DNA from: Gordonia otitidis NBRC 100426
GTDB lineage: Bacteria > Actinomycetota > Actinomycetes > Mycobacteriales > Mycobacteriaceae
Direction of reading: 5' to 3'
Assembly (NCBI RefSeq): GCF_000248075.1
Contig: NZ_BAFB01000091.1
Coordinates: forward strand, 1-64,000
DNA: 64,000 bases
Shown here: one piece after another, positions 46,949 through 54,545 of the stretch
Layout of the letters: each line of letters begins with the position of its first letter
Position numbering within the stretch: the first letter of the stretch is position 1
The notes under the pieces: generated by a model
What the model saw: only the letters and a program-made list of their open reading frames with translations
What the model was told of the DNA's origin: nothing
Database searches by the model: none
Made by a program: the position numbers and the translations under genes

Positions 46949-47116
46949 CCGCCGACTGTGCGCTCCCTGCCGCCGACTGTGCGCTCCCTGCCGCCGACTG
47001 TGCGCTCCCTACCGCCGACTGTGCGCTCCCTGCCGCCGACTGTGCGCCCCCTGCCGCCGACTGTGCGCCCCCTGCCGCCGACTGTGCGCCCCCTACCGCC
47101 GACTGTGCGTGCCCCG
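46949..47116. repeat. Eight-copy 21-bp tandem repeat, different unit (CCGCCGACTGTGCGCTCCCTG)
   Basis: Eight adjacent 21-bp copies with few differences: copies 3 and 7 end in A, copies 5-7 have CCCC in place of CTCC, and copy 8 is the most divergent. The pattern of shared variants (1-2, 5-6, and 3 with 7) suggests block duplication. The sequence differs from the GGCACC-type repeat family but has the same unit length and the same copy number as arrays at 6051 and 47905. Confidence 0.95.
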
Positions 47117-47199
47117 GTTGTGATCGCAGCAGTTCTTAACCTGTCGGCAGCGGATGCCGTTCCCTAGCGTTCGACGCACCGCAGTGGGAGCCGCCCGAC

Positions 47200-47283
47200 A
47201 CCGACACCGACGGATTCGACGCCGACGGCACCCGGTTTCACGCCAACGGCAGCACGGTTCACACCCACAGCACCGCACGTTTC
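47200..47283. repeat. Four degenerate 21-bp repeat units upstream of the peroxidase-related gene
   Basis: Units such as CGCCGACGGCACCCGGTTTCA (47221-47241) and CGCCAACGGCAGCACGGTTCA (47242-47262), with more decayed copies on each side, belong to the GGCACC-type 21-bp family. Confidence 0.7.
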
Positions 47284-47313
47284 GCGATCCGCCCACACGA
47301 CAAGGAACAGCTG

Positions 47314-47901
47314 ATGACCGACACGCTCGACGCTTCTCCCCGCACCCAGATCTCGCGCCTCACGGTGCCGGAGATCGATGCACTGCCCGACGATCTCCAA
47401 CGGCAGATCCGTTCCATCGAGCGGCAAGTGGGCTACATACCCAATTGGGTGCGCGCATTCGCCCTGGGCGGAGCCCACGCGGCGCGTTTCAACGCCTACA
47501 TCCTCGGACTGCTCGATCCCAGTTCGGGGCTGCTCCCCTATCCCGACCGTGAGTTGATCGCCACGGTGAGCTCCGCCGAGAACGGCTGCTCCTACTGCCG
47601 CCTCAACCACGCGGTCAGCCTCGGCGAGGCTCTCGGAGACAAGAAACTCGGTACGAGGATCGCCGTCGACTACCGCGAGGTCCGCGAACTCACCCCACGC
47701 CAGCGGGTTCTCGCCGACTTCGCCGCCACCCTCTCGGCTCGCCCGAATGACATCTCCGACAACGATCTGGACAGCCTGCGCAACCTGGGACTCGACGACG
47801 GCGCCATCTACGAGGCCATCGAGGTCGTCGCGGCGTTCGCAGCTGCCAATCGCTTCAGCATCGCGCTGCAAGTACGTCCCGACGACCAGTTCTTCGACTG
47901 A
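47314..47901 (+). CDS. Peroxidase-related / carboxymuconolactone decarboxylase (AhpD-like) family protein
   Basis: 195 residues of the CMD/AhpD fold. The redox CxxC motif is in AENGCSYCRLNHAVSLGEAL near residue 93, with the conserved His four residues after the second Cys. Family marks also include VGYIPNWVRAFALGG and LTPRQRVLADFAATL. Members of the 'uncharacterized peroxidase-related enzyme' group reduce peroxides using partner thiols, but the substrate here is unknown. ATG 47314 has a GGAAC stretch upstream. It is followed by a 21-bp repeat array and an acyl-CoA dehydrogenase gene on the same strand; the pair may have formed an oxidative catabolic unit. Confidence 0.85.
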   Translation: MTDTLDASPRTQISRLTVPEIDALPDDLQRQIRSIERQVGYIPNWVRAFALGGAHAARFNAYILGLLDPSSGLLPYPDRELIATVSSAENGCSYCRLNHAVSLGEALGDKKLGTRIAVDYREVRELTPRQRVLADFAATLSARPNDISDNDLDSLRNLGLDDGAIYEAIEVVAAFAAANRFSIALQVRPDDQFFD

Positions 47902-47904
47902 CCG

Positions 47905-48072
47905 CGCCGACAGCACCGCACCCGACGCCGAGGGCACCGTATTTCACGCCGACAGCACCACCCCCGACGCCGAGGGCACCGCATTTCGCGCCGAGGGCAC
48001 CGCATTTCGCGCCGAGGGCGCCGGATCGCACGCCGAGGGCACCGGATCTCTCGCCGACAGCACCAACGCACA
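47905..48072. repeat. Eight-copy 21-bp tandem repeat filling the gap before the acyl-CoA dehydrogenase gene
   Basis: Eight 21-bp units, best copies CGCCGAGGGCACCGCATTTCG at 47968 and 47989, start three bases after the peroxidase-related gene's stop and end 14 bp before the next ATG. The only other element in the gap is the ribosome-binding site (GAAGGAG). Same family as 6051, 38161 and 47200. Confidence 0.95.
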
Positions 48073-48086
48073 CCGAAGGAGCAGCC

Positions 48087-49251
48087 ATGACAACCATCCA
48101 GCCCGTCGACACCTGGGTGATCCCAGAGGACACCCTCGAGCGTTTCCGTGAGCGCGCCGTCGCCCACGATCGCGACAACACCTTCTTCGCCGACGACCTC
48201 GCCGACCTTTCCGAACTCGGTTACCTACGCGCGACACTGCCCGTCGAACGCGGTGGGCTCGGCTTGTCACTGCACCAACTCAACACGGAGCAACGTCGAC
48301 TCGCGACATTCGCGCCGGCCACAGCCCTCGGGATCAACATGCACCTGTACTGGGTCGGCCCGATCACAGATCAGCTCGCACAGGGCAATTCGAAGGTCTC
48401 CTGGCTTGCCGACGAAGTCGCGGCGGGCAGGGTCATCGCGGCAGGACACGGCGAACCCGGCAACGACCTCGTCATCGACGATTCGACGACGATCGCGACA
48501 CCGGTCGAAGGCGGCTACCGCATCAGCGGCCGGAAGATCTTCACCTCACTGTCCCCTGCCTGGGATTGGCTCGGAGTGCACGCCCGCGACGACTCAGACC
48601 CGCAACACCCGAAGATCGTGCACACCTTTGTCCCGCGCGGCGAATCCGGCGTCACGACGGTCGAAACCTGGGACACCCTCGGCGTTCGAGCCACGGCCAG
48701 TCACGACACCCTGCTCGACGACGTGTTCGTGCCACACGAACGCACGGTCGGCATCGTCGACCTCGGTCAAGCAGCCAACGGGATACATCGCGGGTATCTT
48801 CCCCTGGGTACTACCCGCGCTCGGCAACATTTATGCCGGAATAGCGCGTCGTGCACTGGATCTCGCCATAGCGTCGGCGACGTCCAGGAGTGCACTCAGC
48901 CTCGACGGTGAGACGGTGGCACACAAGCCGTTCACGCAATATCACGTTGCGGAGGCAGAGCTGGCGCTCGAAGCCGTGACCGGAGCACTCGACGACCTCA
49001 CCAAATCACTCACCGCCGGAGAGGATCTCGGTGACCGTGCCCTCCTCCGCCTGTTCGCAGCGAAGGAGAACAGCACCCGCGTCGCACGCCAGGTCACTGA
49101 CCTTGCGCTCGAGATCGCGGGAGCCGGTGCGCTGCATCGTCGTAACGAGTTGGAACGGCTCTACCGCGACGTCCGCGCAGGCAGTTTTCACCCGCCGAAC
49201 TCCGACGCCGTCCGCGCCTTCATCGGAGCGTACGCACTCGGACTGAGCTGA
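48087..49251 (+). pseudogene. Acyl-CoA dehydrogenase family protein, one-base frameshift
   Basis: An acyl-CoA dehydrogenase read in two frames. From ATG 48087 the N-terminal and middle domains are intact to about 48780 (ELGYLRATLPVERGGLGLS, GGYRISGRKIFTSLSP, FVPRGESGVTTVETWDTLGV). The C-terminal helical domain then continues one frame over (GYIAGIFPWVLPALGNIYAG, ending RAFIGAYALGLS at 49251). Removing one G from the GGG at 48780-48782 restores a protein of about 387 residues. Unshifted translation stops at 48911 after ~40 meaningless residues. It may be a recent inactivation or a sequencing error, as everything else is well preserved. If whole it would be a flavin-dependent dehydrogenase or monooxygenase-like enzyme of unknown substrate. 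Confidence 0.8.
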
Positions 49252-49283
49252 CACCGCGGGTCGGGTGAGCACGCACGGTGTCG

Positions 49284-50684
49284 CTAGTCCGGCAACCGTC
49301 TCAACCGGGCCGGAATCGGCGCGGCCGCAACGTTGGTGAACGGCACAGCCATCGGGAAGTCGTCTCCGACGGAGCTGATGTCAAACGACCGCACGATCGA
49401 CGCCAAGACAATCGTCGCCTCCAGCATGGCGAAATGGCCACCGATGCACGAGCGGCGTCCCGCTCCGAAAGGGAGGTACTGCCAACGGTCTATCGATCTG
49501 TGCCAGTCTCCAGTGAAGCGATCAGGGTCGAATGTGGTTGGCTGATCCCACAACTTCGGATCTCGCTGAATCGCGAAGACCCCGACCACACAGTTCGATC
49601 CGGCGGCCACACGATAGCCATCGACCTCCACATCCTCCATTGCCAGTCTGGACACGAGAGAGGCGGGTGGGCACAAACGCAACGCCTCGTGCAGCACCCG
49701 GGCGGTCAACTGCAATGCCGGAATATCCTCGACACTCACCTCGTCAGCACAGGCGAGAGAGACCTCGGAACGTACAGCTTCCTGTAGTAGAGGATTCCTT
49801 CCGAGCTGCCACAGTGCGTACGTCAGGTTGGTCGCGGTGGTGTCATGACCGGCTACGAGGTAGACGAGTAGTTCGTCGGCAACGGCAGCGGCGTCGAGCG
49901 GTTGGCCGGTCTGAGCGTCCGTTTCACTGAGCAATCGGCGAACAAGGGGTGCGTCGACCCCGCCATCGGCCACACACTGCGACACGATGCCTGAGGCCAA
50001 GGCTCGCAGCCGATCACGCGCTTTCTTTGCACGGCGCTGTGCGGACGAAGGCGACCACATCGGCGCGTTGACGGGTCGCACCGCACGAGCGGTGGCCCGG
50101 CTCAATATCGTCCGTATATCGCGTTCGATCTCGGGGGTGGCCTCGAAATGAGTGCCGAGCACTGCGCGACTGAGAGCATTGATCGTGATCTGCCGACATT
50201 CGCGGTCGAGGTCGATCACGTCGGCGTCGACCCACTGGTGTTCAACCGCCGACACGGCAGAAGTCATGTGGCATGCAAACTCTCGCACGCTCTGCTTGGT
50301 GAACAGCGGTTGTACCGTTCTTCGCCGGGGTAGCCACTCATCATCGGGAAGGTTGAACATGTTTTCGCCCATCCACTTTCGCCCCTCGACAAAGATCGGC
50401 GCGCGCTTGTCCATGACGCCGGGACCTGCCCCGAGCACATCACGCGCCCCCTGCGGGGACGTGACGAACACTGCGGGCGGATAGATCCTGGCGGGCACGA
50501 ACTTCATCTCGACCACCGGCGCGCGTTCGCGACACACCTCCGACGCGGCGTTGAGATCACTGAGCAGTCGGAACTGATTCAGACGGGGCATATTGAGCGC
50601 AGCCGGAGGTGGCAGGGTCGAAAGCGGGGCGCCAACATGATCCATGGCGGACTTCCAATAGCGAGAGGTACCGGGCACTGCCAC
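49284..50684 (-). CDS. Cytochrome P450
   Basis: 466 residues with the complete P450 signature set. The I-helix oxygen-activation motif is LVAGHDTTATN, the ExxR pair is in LHEALRL, and the haem-binding loop is LPFGAGRRSCIGGHFA with its axial Cys. The layout (GENMFNLPDDEWLPRRRTVQPLF) resembles bacterial CYP102/CYP110-like fatty-acid or terpene-type P450s without a fused reductase. The start could be GTG 50684 or ATG 50645. It converges with the acyl-CoA dehydrogenase gene, with only a weak inverted repeat between (about 49250-49282). Substrate unknown; no ferredoxin gene is adjacent. Confidence 0.92.
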   Translation of the reverse strand: MAVPGTSRYWKSAMDHVGAPLSTLPPPAALNMPRLNQFRLLSDLNAASEVCRERAPVVEMKFVPARIYPPAVFVTSPQGARDVLGAGPGVMDKRAPIFVEGRKWMGENMFNLPDDEWLPRRRTVQPLFTKQSVREFACHMTSAVSAVEHQWVDADVIDLDRECRQITINALSRAVLGTHFEATPEIERDIRTILSRATARAVRPVNAPMWSPSSAQRRAKKARDRLRALASGIVSQCVADGGVDAPLVRRLLSETDAQTGQPLDAAAVADELLVYLVAGHDTTATNLTYALWQLGRNPLLQEAVRSEVSLACADEVSVEDIPALQLTARVLHEALRLCPPASLVSRLAMEDVEVDGYRVAAGSNCVVGVFAIQRDPKLWDQPTTFDPDRFTGDWHRSIDRWQYLPFGAGRRSCIGGHFAMLEATIVLASIVRSFDISSVGDDFPMAVPFTNVAAAPIPARLRRLPD

Positions 50685-50795
50685 TCTAACGTCCAGATCA
50701 TTCGCGCTAAAAGGGTAATGCGGACACCTAAATTGCTGGCGTACGCCGTTCGACGGACACTCCGCGATACAGCGAACGTGTGCGACAAACTCTCC

Positions 50796-51671
50796 TCAGG
50801 CGAACCACCGCGCCAGCACCCGCGCGACGCCGTCCTCGTTGTTTCCGACTGTGACCTCGTCGGCAGCAGCAATGGCTGCGGGATGTGCATGGCCCATCGC
50901 GACTCCGTGCCCGGCCCAGGTGAGCATCTCGACGTCATTCGGCATGTCGCCGAAAGTCACTGTGCGCTCGCCGGAAAGCCCTGCGAGGTCGATGAGTTTC
51001 TGCAAGCCCGATGCCTTGTGCGTGTCGGGTACGGACAGTTCGATGAGTCCGTTGTCGGTGGAGAAGGTGACCTGCGCCAACCCTCGGACCTCCGCACGCA
51101 GACGCTGCGCCATGTCACCACTCGTCAGATCAGGCTGCCTGACAAGGAGTTTTACCACCGGCTCGGAGTAGACCTCATCGTCACCGACCTCGACGTGATC
51201 CGGGTTGAGCCACGCATGTCGATACCCTGCGGTCGCGACGAACGGCGGTGTCGCAGCGTCGAACTCCGACGATCCGACGCGCTCGCCCGCCACACCGGCG
51301 TCCGGTAGCCGACGGGCGATGACTTCACGCAGCACGGCGAGTTGATCGGTCTGGAGCAGCGACGAGTGCACGATCCGATCGTGCGCGACGTCGTAGATGA
51401 TCGCGCCGTTGGCGCACACGGCGTACCGCACGTTCACCGCGGATCCCGGGAACTGGTCGGTGATCTCCGCGATCCAGCGTGGTGGACGCCCGGTCGCCAG
51501 GACGAACTCGGCACCGGCAGAACATGCAGCCCCGAGAACATCGATTGTGAAGGGCGACACCGTGTTCTGATCGTCGATCAGGGTCCCGTCGACATCGCTG
51601 GCGATCAGGGTCGGCTGCCCGTCGAATCCGATGGGCGTTTCGCCGTTCGTCACTGCGGATGCGTCACTCAC
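50796..51671 (-). CDS. HAD-superfamily hydrolase, Cof-type (Rv3813c-like)
   Basis: About 291 residues starting at GTG 51671, overlapping the acyltransferase stop by 8 bp. HAD motif I is IASDVDGTLIDD (nucleophile Asp), motif II FVLATGRPP, motif III the Lys in HKASGLQKL, and motif IV FGDMPNDVEML. The insert between motifs II and III is a C2-type cap as in Cof/sugar-phosphatase enzymes. Cytoplasmic; likely a phosphatase of sugar phosphates or nucleotides. The neighbourhood matches Rv3813c of M. tuberculosis, also beside acyltransferase genes. The upstream extension of the frame lies within the acyltransferase and was ignored. Confidence 0.9.
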   Translation of the reverse strand: MSDASAVTNGETPIGFDGQPTLIASDVDGTLIDDQNTVSPFTIDVLGAACSAGAEFVLATGRPPRWIAEITDQFPGSAVNVRYAVCANGAIIYDVAHDRIVHSSLLQTDQLAVLREVIARRLPDAGVAGERVGSSEFDAATPPFVATAGYRHAWLNPDHVEVGDDEVYSEPVVKLLVRQPDLTSGDMAQRLRAEVRGLAQVTFSTDNGLIELSVPDTHKASGLQKLIDLAGLSGERTVTFGDMPNDVEMLTWAGHGVAMGHAHPAAIAAADEVTVGNNEDGVARVLARWFA

Positions 51672-52494
51672 CGTTGGCCTTTCGTGCGCGGGCCGCAGCC
51701 TTGCGCTCTGCTTCTTCTTTCTCGATGACGGCCGCCTCCTCGGGAGTCGGCGCCGAACCGCCCAGTCGGTGCGGCACCCAGAACTCACCCCGCGGATGAG
51801 GACCGTACTCGTCTTGCACGCGTGTCAGTAGCTCGCGCATCGCGTCTCTCAACCGGGTCGTGGCCTGCTCCGGATCGGCGTCTGCCGCGACAGGCATCGG
51901 CGTACCGAATCTGACAGCGACCGGTATGCCACTGCGTCCGATGTCACGTTTGCCGCCTTTGGTCCACTGCCGCTGCGCTCCCCACACGATGCTGGGGATC
52001 AATGGCACCCCCGCTTCCGCTGCCATACGGACCGCACCGGTTTTGAACTCCTTCAGTTCGAAGCTCCTGCTGATCGTCGCCTCCGGATACACCGCGACGA
52101 TCTCTCCGTTGCGTAGCGACGACACCGCAGCCCGATAGGCAGCCGAACCCTGCGACCGGTCGACGGGCACGGTCCCCGTGTGGGTGATGAGGAAGCGCAT
52201 GATCCTGATGTCCATCATCTCGGACTTGATCATGAAACGCGTGCGACGGCCCGCACGGTACACGCCATAGGCCGCCGGTAGGAAGTCGACGTAGCTCGTG
52301 TGGTTGATCACGAGCACGGCACCTCCGTCGGCAGGGATGTTGTCGAGGCCATCGAGTCGAAGGTCCATCTTCTGGCCGCGGATGATGCCCGCTGCAATCA
52401 ACTCGAGGATGCGGAAGACCGGTTCCCGACGTCGCCCGGTTCGCGAACGCACCGTCGCATCCGACGACGAAGCACCCGAGACCTCAGAACTCAC
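51664..52494 (-). CDS. 1-acyl-glycerol-3-phosphate acyltransferase family protein (Rv3814c/15c-like)
   Basis: 276 residues of the PlsC family. The catalytic NHxxxxD motif is VINHTSYVDF near residue 64, and YPEATISRSFELKEFKTG supplies the glycerophosphate-binding region; the substrate-selecting VPVDRS precedes it. The C-terminus has a charged Glu/Lys/Ala-rich helix. It is a close paralogue of the gene at 52934 (shared YPEATISRSFELKEFKTGA and GEFWVP-RLGGSAPT segments). It forms a two-gene operon with the overlapping HAD gene. In M. tuberculosis a run of such acyltransferases (Rv3814c-Rv3816c) has the same position. Lipid substrate unknown. Confidence 0.9.
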   Translation of the reverse strand: MSSEVSGASSSDATVRSRTGRRREPVFRILELIAAGIIRGQKMDLRLDGLDNIPADGGAVLVINHTSYVDFLPAAYGVYRAGRRTRFMIKSEMMDIRIMRFLITHTGTVPVDRSQGSAAYRAAVSSLRNGEIVAVYPEATISRSFELKEFKTGAVRMAAEAGVPLIPSIVWGAQRQWTKGGKRDIGRSGIPVAVRFGTPMPVAADADPEQATTRLRDAMRELLTRVQDEYGPHPRGEFWVPHRLGGSAPTPEEAAVIEKEEAERKAAARARKANGE

Positions 52495-52544
52495 CGGTCC
52501 AGCGTATCGGGCCGTCTCATCCCGCCGACCTCGACCGCGCCGAT

Positions 52545-52853
52545 GTGAACGCGCTCGTGATCGGCGTGTACGAACTCGATCGAGGTCGGTCGTATCTCGC
52601 TTGGGCGCAGTACCGCATGCTTTCCGAACTCGTCGAGCGCCTCGTCGACAACACGACCGGCATCAATGGATCGGCAGACGGCTTCGCCGATCTCGCCAAA
52701 CGCATCGCCCGCACGCGCGGGATGACGCAGCACAGAGTAGAAGCGCTTCTCTCGAGCACTGTGTTCACGTGCGATTGCGGACGCGACGACTGCAGCGCAA
52801 CCATCCCCGAGCCCGGCGACGGACCGGACATCAGCATCGTCGTACACGTGTAA
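52545..52853 (+). CDS. Small hypothetical protein with Cys-rich C-terminus
   Basis: 102 residues from GTG 52545 (an earlier in-frame start is possible, and a later GTG at 52557). It reads MNALVIGVYELDRG, a helical middle (LAWAQYRMLSELVERLVDN, GFADLAKRIARTRGMTQHRVEALL) and a Cys-rich end, FTCDCGRDDCSATIP. GC bias at third codon positions fits a real gene on this strand rather than the overlapping minus-strand frame. No family is recognised. The Cys pattern C-x-C-x4-C could bind a metal. It lies between two acyltransferase genes on the opposite strand, divergent from one of them. Confidence 0.5.
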   Translation: MNALVIGVYELDRGRSYLAWAQYRMLSELVERLVDNTTGINGSADGFADLAKRIARTRGMTQHRVEALLSSTVFTCDCGRDDCSATIPEPGDGPDISIVVHV

Positions 52854-52933
52854 GAAGGGACTGCCCGATCCCCGACCTGGGCGCATCGAACCCTGTCAGG
52901 GCGAACCCACGTACCGAGTGCCGTCGAGCTCAG

Positions 52934-53704
52934 TTACGAGGAAGGCGTGTCGCCGCGCTCAGCATTGCGCGCGTCCCGCCGCGCTGCCTTCTCCTCGGCG
53001 TCGAGGCGGTTGGCCTCTTCGAGTGTCGGAGCCGATCCACCCAGCCGCGCAGGCACCCAGAACTCACCCTTGGGGTGTTCGCCGTAGGCGTCCTGCAGTT
53101 CGAGCAGCTTCTCGCTCATCGACTTGTGCAGTTGCGCTGTCAATGTCTCCGGATCGCCGACCGGTTCGATCGGTTCGGCGACGCCGACCATGATCGTGAA
53201 ACCGGTACGACCGAGCCGCTTGGGGAATCCCTTGGTCCACACGCGCTGGGCTCCCCAGATCACCGTCGGAATCAGCGGGGCGTTCGCCTCCAACGCCATG
53301 CGCGCCGCCCCGGTCTTGAACTCCTTGAGTTCGAAGCTCCGACTGATCGTCGCCTCTGGGTATACCCCGACCAGTTCGCCCTGCTTGAGGTAATCGACGG
53401 CAGCGTGGTAGCTCTCGGCGCCATGCGAGCGATCGACCGGGATGTGCTTGAGCGCGCGCATGATGGGCCCGGACACCTTGTTGTCGAAGACCTCCTTCTT
53501 CGCCATGAAGCGCACATACCGCTTGCCCTGCAGGTATGCCGGGATGCCCGCGTAGGTGAAGTCCATATAGCCCGTGTGGTTGAGAGCGATGACGCCCGGG
53601 CCGCTCTTCGGAACGTTCTCGACACCGGAGATCTTGAACTTCAAGCCCTCGGCCAGCCACAACAATCGCGCGGTGGTGATGACGGAGGCGTACACGGGTT
53701 CCAT
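52934..53704 (-). CDS. 1-acyl-glycerol-3-phosphate acyltransferase family protein (second paralogue)
   Basis: 256 residues. Key motifs are ALNHTGYMDF (NHxxxxD) near residue 42 and VYPEATISRSFELKEFKTG; HIPVDRS precedes it. It is a paralogue of the product at 51664, probably from tandem duplication later separated by the small Cys-rich gene. No clear membrane helix is seen, so it probably binds the membrane peripherally. The C-terminus is charged and basic/acidic. It may acylate an envelope lipid precursor, given the similar cluster in M. tuberculosis. Confidence 0.9.
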   Translation of the reverse strand: MEPVYASVITTARLLWLAEGLKFKISGVENVPKSGPGVIALNHTGYMDFTYAGIPAYLQGKRYVRFMAKKEVFDNKVSGPIMRALKHIPVDRSHGAESYHAAVDYLKQGELVGVYPEATISRSFELKEFKTGAARMALEANAPLIPTVIWGAQRVWTKGFPKRLGRTGFTIMVGVAEPIEPVGDPETLTAQLHKSMSEKLLELQDAYGEHPKGEFWVPARLGGSAPTLEEANRLDAEEKAARRDARNAERGDTPSS

Positions 53705-53744
53705 GTGATGAGCTTAGCGAGGGCCGCAACCGCGGCCGCGAGGG

Positions 53745-54173
53745 TCACATTCGGACGACGCGACTGTCTCCTCGGAACTCGGCCACGACGGTGTCGCCAC
53801 ACGACACGGACACGTCATAGATGCCGTTGCGCCCGAATCGTCGAAGCTCGGTGGCCCGGGCGACGAGGACGTCGCCCTCCCGTGTCGGTTGGAGATAGCG
53901 GATGTCGCAGCGAGCCGCGACCGCAGACTGGTCACGGCTGTTGCAGGCCAGCGCGAAGGTCGTGTCGGCGAGCGCGAACACAAAGCCGCCGTGCGTGATC
54001 GCGTGCCCATTGACCATGTCGGCCGAGACGGTCATTCTCGTCGTCGCGCACCCGTCGCCGAGTTCGAGTAGTTCGATACCGAGCCGACGCGACGCGACAT
54101 CGTCGGCGAACATACGACGCGCGATCGCGTGCGGAGCGGACTCGACCGCCGCCGTCGACATCTGATCAGTCAC
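53745..54173 (-). CDS. paaI: PaaI, hotdog-fold hydroxyphenylacetyl/phenylacetyl-CoA thioesterase
   Basis: About 142 residues of the hotdog thioesterase family. The active-site region is NGHAITHGGFVFALADTTFALACNS with the HGG motif near residue 64; MFADDVASRRLGIELLELGDG at the N-terminus is typical of PaaI. It clears dead-end CoA thioesters in phenylacetate degradation. GTG 54173 overlaps the upstream ethD-like stop; ATG 54161 is an alternative. It is the last gene of the paaZ-ethD-paaI arm. Confidence 0.9.
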   Translation of the reverse strand: MTDQMSTAAVESAPHAIARRMFADDVASRRLGIELLELGDGCATTRMTVSADMVNGHAITHGGFVFALADTTFALACNSRDQSAVAARCDIRYLQPTREGDVLVARATELRRFGRNGIYDVSVSCGDTVVAEFRGDSRVVRM

Positions 54174-54483
54174 CGAGAACCGACTCCTCGTCATGGGTGA
54201 ACATGGTCGCTCCACCGGTGGCGAAGTTCTGCACGTCGGCTCCCGCCACCCGCATCTCCTCCGAGGCAAGCCCCGCGCGCATGGTGTCGGCATCGGGAAA
54301 GTAGAGACTCGCAATCGCGTAATAGGGCGGCTCCGATCCGTCCAGTGACGCCGCCTTACCCCACGTGAATCCCGACAATCCGGGAATCTTGCGAGCGAGC
54401 GGGATGTGGACTCGCCGGTAATAGTCGTCGAACGCTGCCGGGTCGGTTGGCGCGCCGTAACACACCGCAACACGTACTGTCAT
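54166..54483 (-). CDS. EthD family protein
   Basis: 105 residues with the EthD ferredoxin-like fold: VAVCYGAPTDPAAFDDYYRRVHIPLARKIPGL has the conserved DDYY...HxP pattern near residue 20, and ASLYFPDADTMRAGLAS follows. EthD-like proteins accompany various degradation pathways as small reductases, dehydratases or auxiliary factors of unclear chemistry. Lying between paaZ and paaI and overlapping paaI, it is probably expressed with phenylacetate catabolism. Not part of the classical E. coli paa set. Confidence 0.85.
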   Translation of the reverse strand: MTVRVAVCYGAPTDPAAFDDYYRRVHIPLARKIPGLSGFTWGKAASLDGSEPPYYAIASLYFPDADTMRAGLASEEMRVAGADVQNFATGGATMFTHDEESVLGD

Positions 54484-54545
54484 GGCCTCTCCTTGCTGGA
54501 CGGTTCTACAGGCTGCCTGAATCGTTCAGGGCTCCCGGGTGATTG

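Larger units (their letters stand above)
46808..47313. other. 506-bp divergent intergenic region dominated by 21-bp repeats
   Basis: It contains the promoter side of the SpoIID-like gene (46808-46948, AT-richer), the eight-copy array at 46949-47116, about 80 bp of unique sequence and the degenerate array at 47200-47283 just before the peroxidase-related gene. No gene is supported; the open frame through the repeats is an artefact of their period being a multiple of three. Confidence 0.6.

Noticed and set aside
46958-47167. Open frame encoding repeated SLPPTVR heptads
   Set aside because: It exists only because the 21-bp repeat period is a multiple of three; no ribosome-binding site or flanking protein sequence.
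49250-49282. Terminator between acyl-CoA dehydrogenase and P450 genes
   Set aside because: Only a 7-bp inverted repeat with a 19-nt loop; too weak to list.
54516-54530. Hairpin CCTGAA-TCG-TTCAGG between paaZ and ethD
   Set aside because: A 6-bp stem inside an apparent operon; likely chance or weak processing site.
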